Shown here: piece by piece, positions 21,700-34,800 of the stretch | How positions within the stretch are numbered: the stretch's first letter is position 1 | Layout: each line of letters starts with the position of its first letter | DNA from: Sphagnum compactum | Taxonomy: Eukaryota; Bryophyta; Sphagnopsida; Sphagnales | Assembly: GCA_965153455.1 (NCBI GenBank) | Contig: OZ234493.1 | Location: 4,030,001 to 4,094,000 of the forward strand | DNA: 64,000 nucleotides | Reading direction: 5' to 3' | Notes under the pieces: model-generated | The model's database searches: none | What the model saw: the letters and a program-made list of their open reading frames with translations, nothing else | Told to the model about the DNA's origin: nothing | Program-made: the position numbers and the translations under genes

Positions 21700-23680
21700 C
21701 AATTCCTCCTTATGTTCCATCAAAAATTGCCAAACTATCTTAAAATCTTCAAAATCATTTGTAATGAATGTTTGGGCATCATCACTGATGCATATTGCCA
21801 TTAATTGTGTGATCAATGCAAATACTATGTACTTGCTTTGTGGTCAATCAATGCATATTTGAGTCCTATTTAAACAATTCTAAGTAAATAACTCTAATTG
21901 CTTGAACAGGTGCAACTAATTTAACATGTTGTCCAAGTTCTAAATTGTAAGTATTTTTCATCAAAGAGACAAGATCCTTCGTATAAATGCATCCAACTTA
22001 GCCCCCAACTAGGGTAAAGAGGTCGGTCATAATACACTTGAAAACTTAAACAAATGTTTTGATCTCAATAGACTTCAGTTGCCTTTGTGGTCCAAAGATG
22101 GATTGTAGAGGAGCTTGGGTGCACCAACTACCCTTTAGATCACTAGATTTGGTCTATAGACGCAAAAGATATGGCTTTTGAAAGTTTTCAGCCTCATTGC
22201 CTAAAAAAAAAACACAAAATATTTTAACTTATTTTCAAGCAATGCACACCCTATCAATGCACATACTAAAGTTGACACATGTCACAAATCCATGTTATCA
22301 CCAAACAATTTCAAACTCAAATTGATCATTATCCTTGGTAAAATTGAACACATTTATTCAATGGTTGAAATCAAAACCCTAAAAAAAATAAAACTTTGTT
22401 TAGTGATAAAACCTTAAAGGTTTGGTAGACCTTACTTTTGAACATTCTCCAACGCAATGTCATTCTAGATCTTTAAACCCCCTCACCCCATTCCCTCTCC
22501 TCTCCCCACCCATTGTTGTTTGATAGGGATTAAGCTCCCACCCATACTCTTTTTCGCAAAACTATTGTGACTCTCTCTTGTGAAGCTCTTGCAACATTTG
22601 CTCATGGACCATTTTCTGGAGTTCTTGGAATGTGCTCAATGCATGTTTTTCCATGAAGGTACAACTAGGTGCATCTTTGCAACTTTTTTGAAGATTTAAA
22701 CTAACTTCAAGTTGTTTATGTGTGCAAATGTTCATGTTCATCAAGATGTCTTCTTTTTTATTGATCACAGTGTTCCTTTTAGAGTTTAACAAGCTCCTTT
22801 CCTAGTGTTATATAATAACAACTATTGTTACTCTTGTGTATTCTCTTTTAGTATGAATCTCTGAAGGTGTTCCTTTTAATGTTTTTGAACATCCTTGGCA
22901 TGAATTCCTTAATTATTGTATTTCATGGTTTTCAAAGGAATTTGGTTCTTTCGAGTTCAAACCTTTTGTTAATCTTCAACTAGTGACCCTCATGATGTTC
23001 TTGTTATTCCAGTTGTTGCTCCTCTTCCCAATCCTTTTGTTCATCCTCAAGAGTTGTTATTATTCTTAATCCTCTTGTTCATTTTCAATAGCTACTATTT
23101 TTAACCCTTTATCATTTTCAACCCAACCCCTACTACTATTTGTCCTCATGTTTTATTTCATTGAACATCACTCCCCCCCCCTCCCCCCAATTTCTAACTT
23201 TCGTTGTGTGTCTAAAGTTATTGCAAGGATGTTGCCACTCCCCTTTTCATTTGCATTCGAGCCATGGCTTGTTGTTTGTCATGTTTTCGCAACTCTATTG
23301 TTGAACCAAGGTTCACACCCATATATCCGAAAAGGTGAGTTCACATGCCTTCTTTGAAATTATAGTGAAATATGTTTATTGCCTTTCTAACTTCTCAACC
23401 AAGTGTTCATATACATGGTTAATGATTGTAAGAATCCTAGACATATTCACATAACACTTAGTTTGATTTTGAGATATACCATTAATTGTGGAATCATGAG
23501 TTGTAATTTTTGTTGTTGAACCTATGTTGATGAGCTTTTCTGTAGTTGCATGTTCTATCCATTGCATCTCACCATCCTCCTCATTTGAATGGTAATCATC
23601 ATCTTTTTCTTCCCTAGTCTACAAGGTACTAGGGCTAGTTTTCTCATCCATGGCCCTAAGGGTTAAGTGGTCAAATCCTT
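21700..23680. other. No supported gene
   Basis: AT-rich DNA with short open frames only. The minus-strand frame 22562-22792 is Lys/Gln/Glu-rich and helical-looking but matches nothing known to me. The minus-strand frame at 23376-23567 may be a decayed part of the transposon relic that follows. Confidence 0.35.
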
Positions 23681-23689
23681 GTACCTTTG

Positions 23690-24215
23690 AACCTTGATAT
23701 AATATAGTTTTGGTAAATGTTTGGTCCAAGGCTTTGTCTACCCATCTTGCCAATGTTATTTTATCTAATTCAATGTACTCTTACATGGGCGAATATTGTC
23801 AATCCCTATGTTTGGCTAATATCCAATCCTTTAGCTTGATGAATGTTGAGCACAAGATATTTCCATTTGAACCAATACTGCCAAGAGGTCCCTAGTACTC
23901 CTTGAAAAGGTGTTGACCTTGTTTGAATGAGTTTTGCGCCTTTCATCTTGAATTATTGTAGGCTAATTGAAAGCCCGACTTCTTACATAGCCAAAATCTA
24001 AACAACCATAACCTAATTTTCCTCTACTATGAACACACCCATTAACCCAAGTTTCTTATATCTTGTTTTTTTCGTACAAGTGATTAAACAATGAGATAAA
24101 GTATATGTTCTAGTGCCTACTCCCTTTCGTAATGAAGTTGTCTCATTTTCAATTACATCCGTGGCATCATCCAATGCTTCATTGGTCCATTTACCTCTAG
24201 TGTCCATAGGATTGC
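23690..24215 (-). mobile_element. Tigger/pogo-like DDE transposase relic
   Basis: The minus-strand frame from 24207 reads MDTRGKWTNEALDDATDVIE then TTSLRKGVGTR. This fits the psq-type helix-turn-helix that opens Tigger/pogo (Tc1-mariner superfamily) transposases: K-W-x-x-E-A-L, then S-L-R-K. Further along, with stops and shifts, come KKLGLMGVF plus EEN (family: linker before an acidic E-E-E-D), TRSTPF, TSWQYWFKWKYLVLNIHQAK and GLDISQT, matching the CENP-B-type DNA-binding region. The DDE catalytic core is not recognisable. Multiple stops make it inactive. Confidence 0.7.
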
Positions 24216-24899
24216 ATCTTTTAACTCTTATTTATTTTCTTATTGGTTCTTGTCTAAAAGATGGTGGGACATTTTCTTCATCTTGGTTTGGTTAGTCCTC
24301 CAATCCACTTTGCCTCCTACAATTCAACACCATGATCTAGGTCCCCCTAGCCCCAACCTCTAACACGTTTGGGGTGTCTGTTCTAACCTTACAAGAAATA
24401 CATACTTGAATTTTTTGTATTTTTCCTAGCTCTCAAGAAAGTATGAAAGGTCAAGGTAAGTGTGAAATGCATATGTCTTTAATTGTTGGGAAGAAGTGAT
24501 CAATGCATATAATTGTTCAAAATCATCCCAAATTAAGTTTGGTCAATAGTTTTATGCAAGTGATAAGTATGTACAACAAACTACAATTTCTTCGAGTTGG
24601 ATGAAATATGTCTTTTTTATGATTACCTATATTGTATTTACGAACAATATAACTTTGCACCCAATGGTAATATAAAAACTTCTTAAACTTTTGGTTGTAA
24701 AATTAATCTATTGCAACCTTTCCTAGTTGTCCTTTTACATCCACCCCTGAATCTTGGTTTTTTATTTTTTCTTTGACAACAATAGGATTTGATCTTTGAT
24801 GTTCAAACTCTTGTAGCTCCATTTTGGTTAATCTAATGTTTGGATTGTGTTGATATACCTCTTGTGGCTCCTCTTTAACTACTATAAGATGCCTTCCTT

Positions 24900-25195
24900 G
24901 TTTTTGTTGATCTACGAGGACTATTTGTGTTTTTGATCTACAATTCTCTATTCTTTTTATGTTGTTTAACCTTTGTTAGTCTAACCCATATTCACTAGTA
25001 GGAACTGACCATTTTGCAATTGTCTTTACAACTAAATTTTAATTGTAAGCAACATTTGTGATTAAAATTTTAATAGTTGCATGTAACATTACTTGCAAAT
25101 GACAAGGAATTATAACTAGAAAAATAATTAACAAAATACATTTTTATCTTTTGGCTAATTATATACATATTATCATTTGCAATTAGGATGTGACT
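24900..25195. other. AT-rich stretch without a gene
   Basis: No open frame of note. It leads into a dispersed repeat. Confidence 0.4.
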
Positions 25196-25199
25196 TTTT

Positions 25200-25545
25200 T
25201 GATGAATGATGAAAAGAAATGATGTGTTGTCACATGTTTCAACTATTATTATAATTTTAAATGTTTAATTTTTATGCTTGATGATTTTAAATTGTGACAT
25301 GTGATGCAATAAAAATTTGTCATGTGACATATGAATTAAATATAAATTTAAATCAATATTTAGATATGTAGGTTGAACTAAGTAAGTAAGTAGGTAGATA
25401 CTACCTACCCACCTAGGGTTTAAACCAGGGATTTTTTTGGGGCGAAAAATCGCCAAATGGTGCAACACAGTTTTTGGAAGGCAGAAATATTCTGTCGCAA
25501 ATTCCCTGTTTTTGAGGGAAAAAAATATTCGCCAAAAAGCTTATG
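25200..25545. repeat. MITE-like repeat (family D) joined to a family B-like fragment
   Basis: The core 'tgtgacatgtgatgcaataa' then 'ttgtcatgtgacatatgaat' is a short inverted repeat around CAATAAAAAT. It closely parallels 52260-52310. It leads into an AGGTAGGTA/ACCTACCCACCT tail at about 25380-25415. Immediately after (25430-25545), 'aaaatcgcca' and 'attcgccaaaaagc' recall family B. Copies with the same tail occur near 50.7 and 52.3 kb. Confidence 0.55.
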
Positions 25546-25549
25546 CAGT

Positions 25550-26560
25550 GTAATGGTGCATTCACACTTGATGTTAAGTTAGTGTTAAATGAAAATCTAA
25601 GTGGCATCCTAGGTGGCACCCAATGTTAAATGTGGGACCCCGGGACTTGGGTTCATTTGGGGATTGCCCCACCTTAGGGCCTTACCCTACACTTCATAGG
25701 CCTCACAACTTATCCTTCTTCCTCAACTGGCCAAAAGGAGGTCATTCTCAGTTCTATAAAAATGACATCAGCTCAAAACAATTTATTTTCTATTAGTTTC
25801 CAGGTAAATTTGTAAAAAAAACTATTTGGAAAATCGGTCATGCTCACAAAAATTCTTGAAAATATGTATAAAAAAAAGATAGTGCATTTGAAAATGTAGT
25901 CAAAAGATTTTTTGTTCATTTAAATTATGTGTATTTATCTTAATTATGAGTTATCACAATTCACATTATTAATCAGTTTATAAAATTACATATTTACACT
26001 CATCCCATATACAGGTAGCCAAATATAGGAGTTATATTACCATAGAAGTATATTTTGGAGGGCACCTTAAATGAAAAAAGCACATGTAAAATTTTTGCTA
26101 AGTGTATTTGTGCTTATGGCTCCTAGAAAAGATAACAGGTCTTATGCCTACTTTTTGTGGAGTGAGAGGGACCTTACACCTACCTATAGGCACCTAAATA
26201 GTAGTTGTAAGATCCCTCCAGTGACCTCAACTGTCTCATGATTTAAGCTTATTTGAGCTTCACATTGCTTCGCACTACTAGTGACGATGATTAAATTATT
26301 TTTTGTTGAAAATAATAATTTTGTTTGTAAATCAAATTTATTTTTTCAAAAGATGAATATTTTATAAATTTCACTGTATTCATTTTGTTCCATTAATATA
26401 TTTTTTGACAAAAAAAAAAAAAAAAAAAACGTTGAAAAAGTGTTTTTAAAAATAACAAAATACAAATAGATGAAAACATTGAAAAGTGCAAAACAAATAA
26501 ATAATAATAATTCTAAATAGGTGCCTATTTTCCAAAAACGGGAAAATATATATATAATAT
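25550..26560. other. AT-rich intergenic DNA
   Basis: No gene is seen. An A-run of about 20 lies at 26410-26429 and an (ATATA) tract at about 26545-26570. This ends at the promoter flank of the coiled-coil gene. Confidence 0.4.
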
Positions 26561-26579
26561 AATATAATATAATCAAAAG

Positions 26580-26912
26580 ACTTTGCTGCCCCATCCCTGG
26601 CTCCTCCGTTAACTGTAACGGTAACTTTTGCTGCCCGCAGTGACCGTTGCAAAACACGGTCTGATTCTCCTTCCTTTCCTTTCCTTTCCTTTTCTGTATC
26701 TTTCTTCGTTTCTCTCTGGTCCTTTCTCGGTTTCTTTTTTCTTCATCGCCATCGCCTCTTCTTCTCCCTCTTTAGAGCGTCTTAACTTTTGCTTCCAAGA
26801 GTTTCTTCCCAAGAGGAAGAAGTTGTAACTTTCTTGTCCAAGAGAAAGAAGTATTCAATTTTGATCATTTTGAGCCTGTTGATTTCTTTTATTGCTTCCT
26901 ATTGTGTGTGTA

Positions 26913-26957
<45 letters not shown>

Positions 26958-27487
26958 AGCTCAGTTCAGTTCAGCTCAGCTCAGCTCAGCTCAAACAAAT
27001 CTTGACCTAGAAGTGTGCAGTGAGAATTTCTTTCTAGCGAGAGAAACTAATTGAGAGTTAGTTGAATCTGCTTCCTTCGAATTGCTGCTCAAATCTCCAA
27101 TGAGTCTTTCACAATAAGGGCTTGCAGTATTCGCAGCATTCGTAACCAGGTTTGGAGGAGTCGGATTTCGCTCCTAGCAGCAGGTTCTTCACTCAAGAGC
27201 TTTCGATCAATTTTTTTTTATCGATAAAGAATTCTTTATTCACGGGATTTGGAGCGCGAGATCCTGATATACGGCATTAAGTAAAGGAGGAGAAGCGTTG
27301 TGGTTGGAGTTAAGAAGTACTCGATTGACTTCAAGAGCATCGCAACTGAAAAACAAACTTGGAAGTGCTTTTGGAGTGGTTTTCTCGCGCCTTTGCATTG
27401 GCAGGTCAAGGATCTGGAAAATTCTCGCGACGGAAACAGAAGCACAAGAAAGAAAGAAAAGCTAAATAAAATTGTTGATAGAAAAAG
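26580..27487 (+). promoter_or_regulatory. 5' flank and leader of the coiled-coil gene
   Basis: CT-rich DNA (26670-26790, with repeated CCTTT) is followed by a compound microsatellite: (TG)n at 26903-26932, (AG)n to about 26957, then a CTCAG/TTCAG pentamer repeat to 26992. Transcription probably starts in this region, because CT tracts near the start site are common in plants. The segment just upstream of the ATG is AAATAAAATTG-rich. A short upstream ATG cannot be excluded. Confidence 0.45.
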
Positions 27488-30400
27488 ATGGATGGAGATA
27501 CAGGGAGTGGGACATTTGCGCTGCCGCTAGAGCTGGATATATATGTGCAAAAATCCATTGCGCATCTGCTGGAGCCCTGTGCTTGTCGCCAGCATCTGGA
27601 TTCAAAGCTCTCCGAGTCCGAGGATCACCGGAGACAGTTGCAGCTGCAAGTGCATGAGCTGCACTCTCGCCTCGAAGAGGCAGACTGCAAGTGCGCCAAA
27701 GCGAAGGTACAATGATCTCTTCTTCATTATCGCAAGTGGAGATTAGGTTCTCTTCTGCGCGATAATTCCATTATGTCATTTAAAGCTTTCTCTGGAACAA
27801 GATTCGTACGTTTCTGGCTCAGCATGCAGCACTACTCGTGTTGGATGGCAGCAAGAGGCATGCTTGAATGCGCAAGCTTTGAAGCGGCAGATCGCAGATT
27901 GGCAGAAACTGGCGGATCATTGCAAGGCGGTGACGCAAGAATGCGCATTACTGACTCAGGAGTGTGCACGATTGGAAAGTGAGTGTAATTTGTACTACAA
28001 CGACCGGGAAGTATTCATGCAAGCTGCAGATGAGGCGGAGGAGCGTGCGGCTGCTGCACAGGAGAGGGCAGCTGCTGCAGAGACAAGGATCCAGGAACTG
28101 ATTACAGAATTAGAAAGTCATGAGCACTATGAGACACCTCGGGATTCTTTCGAGAAACCAAAGGTCGGTCGTCTGTCTATCCTCCTCCAGATTGTAGCTT
28201 CTGTTTTAAACCCTAAACCCTTCTCTCAACAGTGTTGACAACATTCCTTGCCTTCGATCTCTGGTGTAGCTTACAGTGATTACTTGCTGAGTCTATTGGT
28301 AACACACAATTCGACAGACAGTGATGATTTCTCTTGTTTGTGTTAGCAGACTAGTGATGGAGAAGATGTGGTTGCTCTACAAGTAAAGCTTACTCAGATG
28401 GAGAAGGATATGCAAAGGTAATGGATTCTTAAATGTTTCAGTTCATGGCTGCAAAGGTTTCTCTTCATCAAGTGCTCACTACATTTTTGCCACATTGTTC
28501 AGGGTTAGGGTTTAGAGATCCCAACTATCTCCTGCATGACCAGTTTCCAGTGCAAGTTGCAATTGGGGATTTCGAATCTTTGTTGGACTATTATTTGACT
28601 CCATTTCTGTTGCAATGCAATCAAATCACGAAAGTGTGACTGACTGTTTGCAATTCTCTTTTTTTTTTAATCTTCTGATACGTGAGGGACAATGGTGACA
28701 GTATGCAGAAGGAGTTAGAAAATGTGAAGGCTGGTGCAAAGGCAGAAGTAGATGCAGTGTACAGGCAACTTGATGAACACAGTTCAAAGATGCATGCCCT
28801 TCTTGCATCAGCAAACCAGGTGTGTCCTGATCAGCTGCATGATATTGTGCAGGCCCTGTTATTCTAGCCATTATAAAGTTTCCTGATACAAAAAAGGGAT
28901 GGAGGTAGAGTGATGTGTTTAATATCTTAGCTGCACCCTCTGGCCCTGCTTCAATTTTATGAAACTGATTGAGAAGCTTGCAATGGTGAGCACAGTGGTA
29001 TGAGGAGTCACTGGCGGAGCTGAGAACAGTACAAGAAGCCTACACAAGAATTGAGGCAACTCACAGGGATGAACAAACAGTGCACTTGATGGTTATGTCA
29101 GCCATTAATTATGGTGTTTGTAAGGCACTCGAGGATGAGAAAAGGAAAACCATTGAATCATTGAAATTGCGTTTCCAAGCTGTTGTGAAGCGATTGAAAG
29201 CAGAAATGAGAGCAGATCGCGAAAGGTTAGGCCCCCTATCAGATCACCATTATCAACCCTTTGTTAGGACACCAATAGTAATCTTTTGGGTCTTGCTCAA
29301 TACCCATTGTGCAGGAGTCAAATTCACGGTGAAACCTTTCCTATTTGGTGAGAGAGAACCAGCACTGCACCTTGCACCTATTGATGTCCTCCCTGATCCA
29401 TCTAAAACAACATGTGAGTGTTGGCAGAGATGACTTAGTGCTGTAAGAAATGTATTTATGTAACTTGCCACCACCCCACACATCCAGTATTTATGAGAAT
29501 TATTACTGCTTTGGAAGGAGTCCCCATGCCAAAAATTACTACCATTTCATGTCAGAAGAGTGAAAGTACGTCTTCCTGTTGACCTCAGTTTTTTGGAACA
29601 TTGGAACCATGCGATATGTCCAAGAAATGTATGCAAGTATATTATTATTGGGAGGCACAGAGCACCATCAAAGCAAATGTGACTTACCTCCAGAGCGAAT
29701 GTGACAGTGAGTGAATGCTGCTGATGTCATTTGTGTTCTGTCCACGACCAACTTTCTCAGTAACTTCTTGTTGACCTCAGGTTGTTTAAACATGGGACGC
29801 AGGATGAAGGTGGCCGAGAAAGGTATGAAAGCATCGCTTGTGGAGGCACAGTCCCTGAGACAGGAAATGGCAGTGTGTACAAACAATCTAAACAAAGCAG
29901 AAAATGAGGTACCAGCTCCCACATGTCAGTCTACTATCGCTGTAAACTGAAGTAGAGAAAACCAATCATAGAAAGAATGCTTTGTGAATGTACTTCAAGA
30001 GAGGTGCTACCTGCTGGAAAGTAGTGATTGGGTCTTTCAAAGATATCCATTGTTTTGAGAGGCTGAGTTACAGTGGTGCACCTGTGGTGGTGTCAAAAAT
30101 ATCAGGTGCAATTGTTGGCAGATGAGAACAAGGAGCTTTGGTTACTGTTGAGAGGCAGACATCCCTCATGCTCAAGCAGCCCCACTGAGTCGCCTTTGTA
30201 TACTAAAGCAGTATGACTCATAACCACTCCTTGTTCCAGGTCATGATGCGCAGTCTTTGGCATGTCTTGTACTATATCTGTTCCTCCGCTTTTCTTAGGG
30301 GATGGAATTATCAATGATTTGGTTTGTTAACCAATATAGCAGAGGGTTGACCACAAATGAGGGAAAGTGGAATTCTCTGATGTCAACAGATCTCAGTTGG

Positions 30401-31373
30401 GTTTGAAGAAGACCCATACCAAGCGGAAGATGAGGATGCAATTGTTAACCGTCTGTGGAAGTCCCTCATGGAGAAGACAAGATTCAGAAAGCATTGTTGT
30501 GTTCCAGTCCTTCGAATTAAGTTGCCTGTAGACCAGAGCTATAGAAGCTTTCATAACATCAAAGAATTACTGTACATACATGTGTCTGGATTTTTAGAGA
30601 TTTGGTTCCACACAGTCACTGACACACTACACCACTGGTCTAAGCTGCTTGCTTCAGACAGAAAATAGAAGGCAGTTAGTAGTGTGCAGATGGGACAGGG
30701 CAATTGACTTGTGGAGTGTTCTGTGACAGAATAAAGGCATGACAAGAAGTAAGTCCCAAGGAAAATTGCAAGACAAGTGTGAGCCAAGGGGACAGGATAG
30801 CATAGCAGCAACAGCAGCAAGAAGGCCCCTCACTCCCTTGCGAAGTAACTCACCAGAGTGCAGATTACGCCATCGATAGCACCTTACTATCGAGGTGCAA
30901 TACATACCCAAATTAAGCCACACTGCAATCAATAGCTAGTTTCTCTGCATAAATACTGATTTAGATCAATAGCTAGTCTTGTGGTTTCTCCTTGCTGCAA
31001 GAATCTAACTGCTGCAAGTGGCACATGAAAGATTTAGCAAACATAAATTTGATTTTGGTGAACTATACTATACCCTCCTGTGCACAAAAACCTCTGCCAT
31101 TTCTGCACTCCCTTATGGATGAAGATTTGGGGTGTGGGATGTGCAGTTCACACATTTCCCGCAGGAAAGGTATTGTCACCCTTTTTCTGACTCAGTTTAT
31201 CACATCTTCATACATTTATATTCTGGGAATTGGACCCCAATACACACCTAGCTGTTTTCTACCATTTCTGCTTTCATGTAACTTGTTCTCTGCAAGATTC
31301 AATTTCCTTGTTACAGGAAGAAAACTCTTTTGAGACGAGGCTTCCAAGTTTTGATGTCCTCATGACACATTAA
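27488..31373 (+). CDS. Multi-exon coiled-coil protein of unknown function
   Basis: Supported exons are 27488-27706, 27858-28163, 28350-28417, 28687-28819, 28996-29225, 29661-29706, 29781-29908, 30106-30210 and one starting at 30390. A probable last exon starts at 31317. Phases agree across the joins I could test; for example 28417 (phase 2) joins 28687 and 29706 (phase 1) joins 29781. The protein starts MDGDTGSGTFALPLELD and contains a Cys-rich CACRQHLDSKL motif near residue 35. Long Glu/Gln/Ala heptad-like stretches follow (EERAAAAQERAAAAETRIQE; RFQAVVKRLKAEMRADRER), then LADENKELWLLL and an acidic late exon (GFEEDPYQAEDEDAIVNRLW). This predicts a mostly alpha-helical rod. At 29080-29124 there is either an in-frame insert or a 45-bp intron. 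A microexon near 29315 and the junctions after 30480 are unresolved. If the exon at 30106 is not spliced it ends at a TGA at 30214. No stop breaks the chosen exons, so it is probably functional. Confidence 0.7.
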
Positions 31374-31379
31374 ATTGCT

Positions 31380-31640
31380 GTGTTTGGACTCTCTTGTGTT
31401 CACCAGAATCATGGATTGTTGTTAATTCACATATTATACAAATCAGAATAGATCTATGTGCTCCTTTACAGACAGCCAAGGACGTGCCTTCCTCCGAATG
31501 TTGATGTTGATGTTAAAATTATCTATAAAGTATGCAAAACAACACTAGAACCCTGAATTTGATCATAAATAGGGTGAGTTTCAAAAAAATTGTAATACAT
31601 TATATTCAAGGGTCGGGGGAGCTCAGTTTTTGTGGTGAAC
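31380..31640. other. 3' flank of the coiled-coil gene
   Basis: AT-rich sequence that likely holds the 3' UTR. No separate gene is visible. Confidence 0.35.
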
Positions 31641-31855
31641 TGAGTCTTTCCTGTTTTTTTTAGGGCCTCCACTGATGCTGCATATATTTTCACTGCTTCT
31701 ACTTGTAAAAGCTACTTTACTTAGTCTTGAACCTTGTGCACTAAATGCTGATTTTCAGCATTTCATTCCCATATTTAATAAAATTTCCTTACTTTATGGA
31801 TACCCTTGTAAGCAGGGTTTGGGGTGAAAGGAGGCGCAAAGACAGGGGTGACTTT
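31640..31855 (+). repeat. Dispersed repeat family C, copy 1
   Basis: This matches the reverse complement of 59335-59530 in order: 'catatattttcactgct' then 'ctacttgta', 'aaatgctga' then 'tttcagcatttcat', 'cccttgtaagc' region, and 'ggggtgactttac'. The two copies are diverged and inverted relative to each other. The type is unknown; a short LTR or TRIM would fit. Confidence 0.7.
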
Positions 31856-34800
31856 ACAAATAAATTTTAGCTTTTACACTTAAACGCCCTAAAACATTTA
31901 CACAGGACCATGTAAGTGTAAAAAAGAATATATACACACTGCAACAGGATAAGTGTAAGTGTAAAAAAATTGGATGTGTAAGTGTAAATCACTGGATTTA
32001 CATGCCGTATATATGGCTATTGACACTTACATGCATAACACTAGTACAGACCAGTATGAGGCGGGTACTAGAAAAATCTCCAAACCCTTGCTGGGTATCA
32101 GCCCAGGTATACAGATGTAAAACTGGCAGATGTGAAATTCTCTAAATCCCACCCCTGCCTCATACCTCTCAATAATATCATGAACTTACTTGCCTCCACC
32201 TCATACCCAACCCTTTTACTATATATATATACCCGTACCCAACCCGACCCCAAACTAAAAGAAGGGTATTTGACAAAAACCTGGGTACATTTTTAAAAGT
32301 GTACTTAAGAATGGTATATACATTAGGGTTAGGTTGGCTCTTGTTTCTCTACTCCCCCATGTCTCCTTCAACAAGCGTTTGTGGACATAGCATTACTTTT
32401 TCAATCCTTTGTGAATCAAAGTTGGGTGGTGGAGGATTTGGAAATTCCTTTGTTTAAAGTTAATGCTTCTTGTTTTCCATTGTGTTGCAAGAGAACAATG
32501 TGAAGGGGATAAGGTTTTAAATAGCTTTGAAGCTCTTTGGTTTTGCTCTTCAAGGTTTTTGCTTTTGCTTTGTTGCCTCAACTCTAAGGACTTAAACGCA
32601 ATTGGGAAGAGCATGGGTGCAAGAAGCAAGCCAATACTTGAGGTCTCAAGCTTTGAGATCTGTCACTAAGTGTTTTGCCTTCCATCTCTGTCTCCCATTC
32701 TTTTTGTTTTGTTTTTTTATGTCTCTTGACTTGCATTTTGTCTTGGTGCTAATTTTAAGGTTTAAGTTTTCAACTTTGTTTTTTTTGGCAATTGGAAGGT
32801 TTCATCTTGATGGTTTCCTTAAATAAAGTCAAGTTATCATAAACATTGAAGATTTAAGTATTAATCAAGAGACCCAATTGTTTCCAGGTTATGACAACAA
32901 CATGAGTGTTAAAAGTTTACCACAAGGTGGAAAGTTGCAGATCCTTAAAGATATTCCTCTTAATGATTCATACATGTTTGAGTTACATATGATAAACTTG
33001 CAAAAACAACATGTAGCTTAAAAACCTCATAATCAAAATTCACCAATTGGGTTTTTTTAAAGGTGAACAACAACCAACCCATAGACCTTTCTTGAACCAC
33101 AGTGCATAATTTGCCATAGTAATGTTGTTGGTAATGATATTTTGGAATTGCACATCACATTACAAAAAGGTATTATTGCTTACCATAAATCAAATGGCAT
33201 AACAACTATGAAAAAACATCTTGAGCTTCATCACAATACCCTATTTAAGAAGTTTTTTCACTTGTAGAAGTTCTGTCCTTTGCAACCAAGGAAATAATTT
33301 GACTAGTTGTCTTAAATGATTCTATTGATGACCACAATCACATATTATAATGTCATTATCTATGTGGAATAAGTATGAATAATAGGATTAATCATTTATA
33401 TGATTGATGGATAAAATTTACAAAATAAAATTATTTCATCCACTTTCCATCGACCATATTTCACCCATTATGGTTTTTGGGTGTGTTTAAAAAAAAACAT
33501 TTACGTGAAATATCCAACTATCATTTTTTCAAATAATGAAATACATAGATGTAATTTATGATTGAATTTCGATTATTTCAAATGATGTGGAAAATATTGT
33601 CATGATGTCGTGACATTTTTTATATTTAATTAATTAATTAATATCCTACATGATTGGAAAATGGGTCCCATTATATGTTCTAAACTTTGGAGACTTATAA
33701 AATGATTTATATATGACTAAGTAATTATTGCTACATGGACAATGGGGCACCTTGTATAATTATAAAATCATTAACCTTAGATGATGTGGTACCTTGAGTG
33801 GTCATACACTTGTTTTATAATGATTCAACAATGAATGTAATAATTTAATATGTATACAAATGGACATAATCAATTACAACATGTAAGGAACTTATTTTGA
33901 TTAATATTATACATATAAGTAATATTTAAAAAATCATTACACTTTTCTTAAATATATTCGATATATAATCCATTAAAAATATTCAATATGACTAAATTAA
34001 ATATTATACATTGAAATATTTTTTAATGGTAAAAGTATGATATATTATAAATATTTTTTATATCTCAATTTGAAAATAAAATAGAAGCGTAAGATGTGCG
34101 AATATATAATTTATTTGTACATTAAACTTTTATCATAAATTAAACAAAAATTTATATAATATATGTATACATGTGTAAAAATATATTATTACACAATTAT
34201 ATTAGATTATATGTGTAAAAATGAATAAAATTTATAGTTTCAGAAAATTAGTTAATATTTTAATACTAATTTATGTTATTCAAATCAAATTAAATTATTT
34301 AGATTGAATTATATTTCATATTTAAAATGACTAATATAGAAACATTTAATATATATAAATTTAATTGATTTATGATGCATTAATAAATATTTTATGTGGA
34401 TAAATTACATGAATTCATATGTGTAAAATAAAAGTTATTAGAAAAATTCTGATATATTGGGAAAAAAATTGTAATATAAATTCCTAAACCAAATGAAGGT
34501 TTAAGATATCAATATTCTATTTTATTTATTCATGTGTTAGCCATAAAGGTTTTTTCATTTACAAATCATGTGTTTGAATTTAATTTTTCCAAAGTATGAT
34601 CATTGAAATGTTATTCAATAACAAAATTCAAATAAATTTTTTTTGAACTGAATTTATATATATGTATATTAAATAAATTTTATAGTTGTGTACATTATTG
34701 AAGGAAATTTATCAATAAGTTTTCAATTTTTTCATTTGGACAAATTATTAATAAAATATAATTTATTTTATTTGAAGTTTTGTGTAATGTTTAAATAAAG

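Noticed and set aside
27773-27982. 69-codon frame overlapping exon 2 of the coiled-coil gene
   Set aside because: It is in a different frame from the phase-consistent exon chain.
30551-30932. Minus-strand frames of about 90 codons
   Set aside because: Hydrophobic and compositionally biased, inside an intron of the coiled-coil gene.
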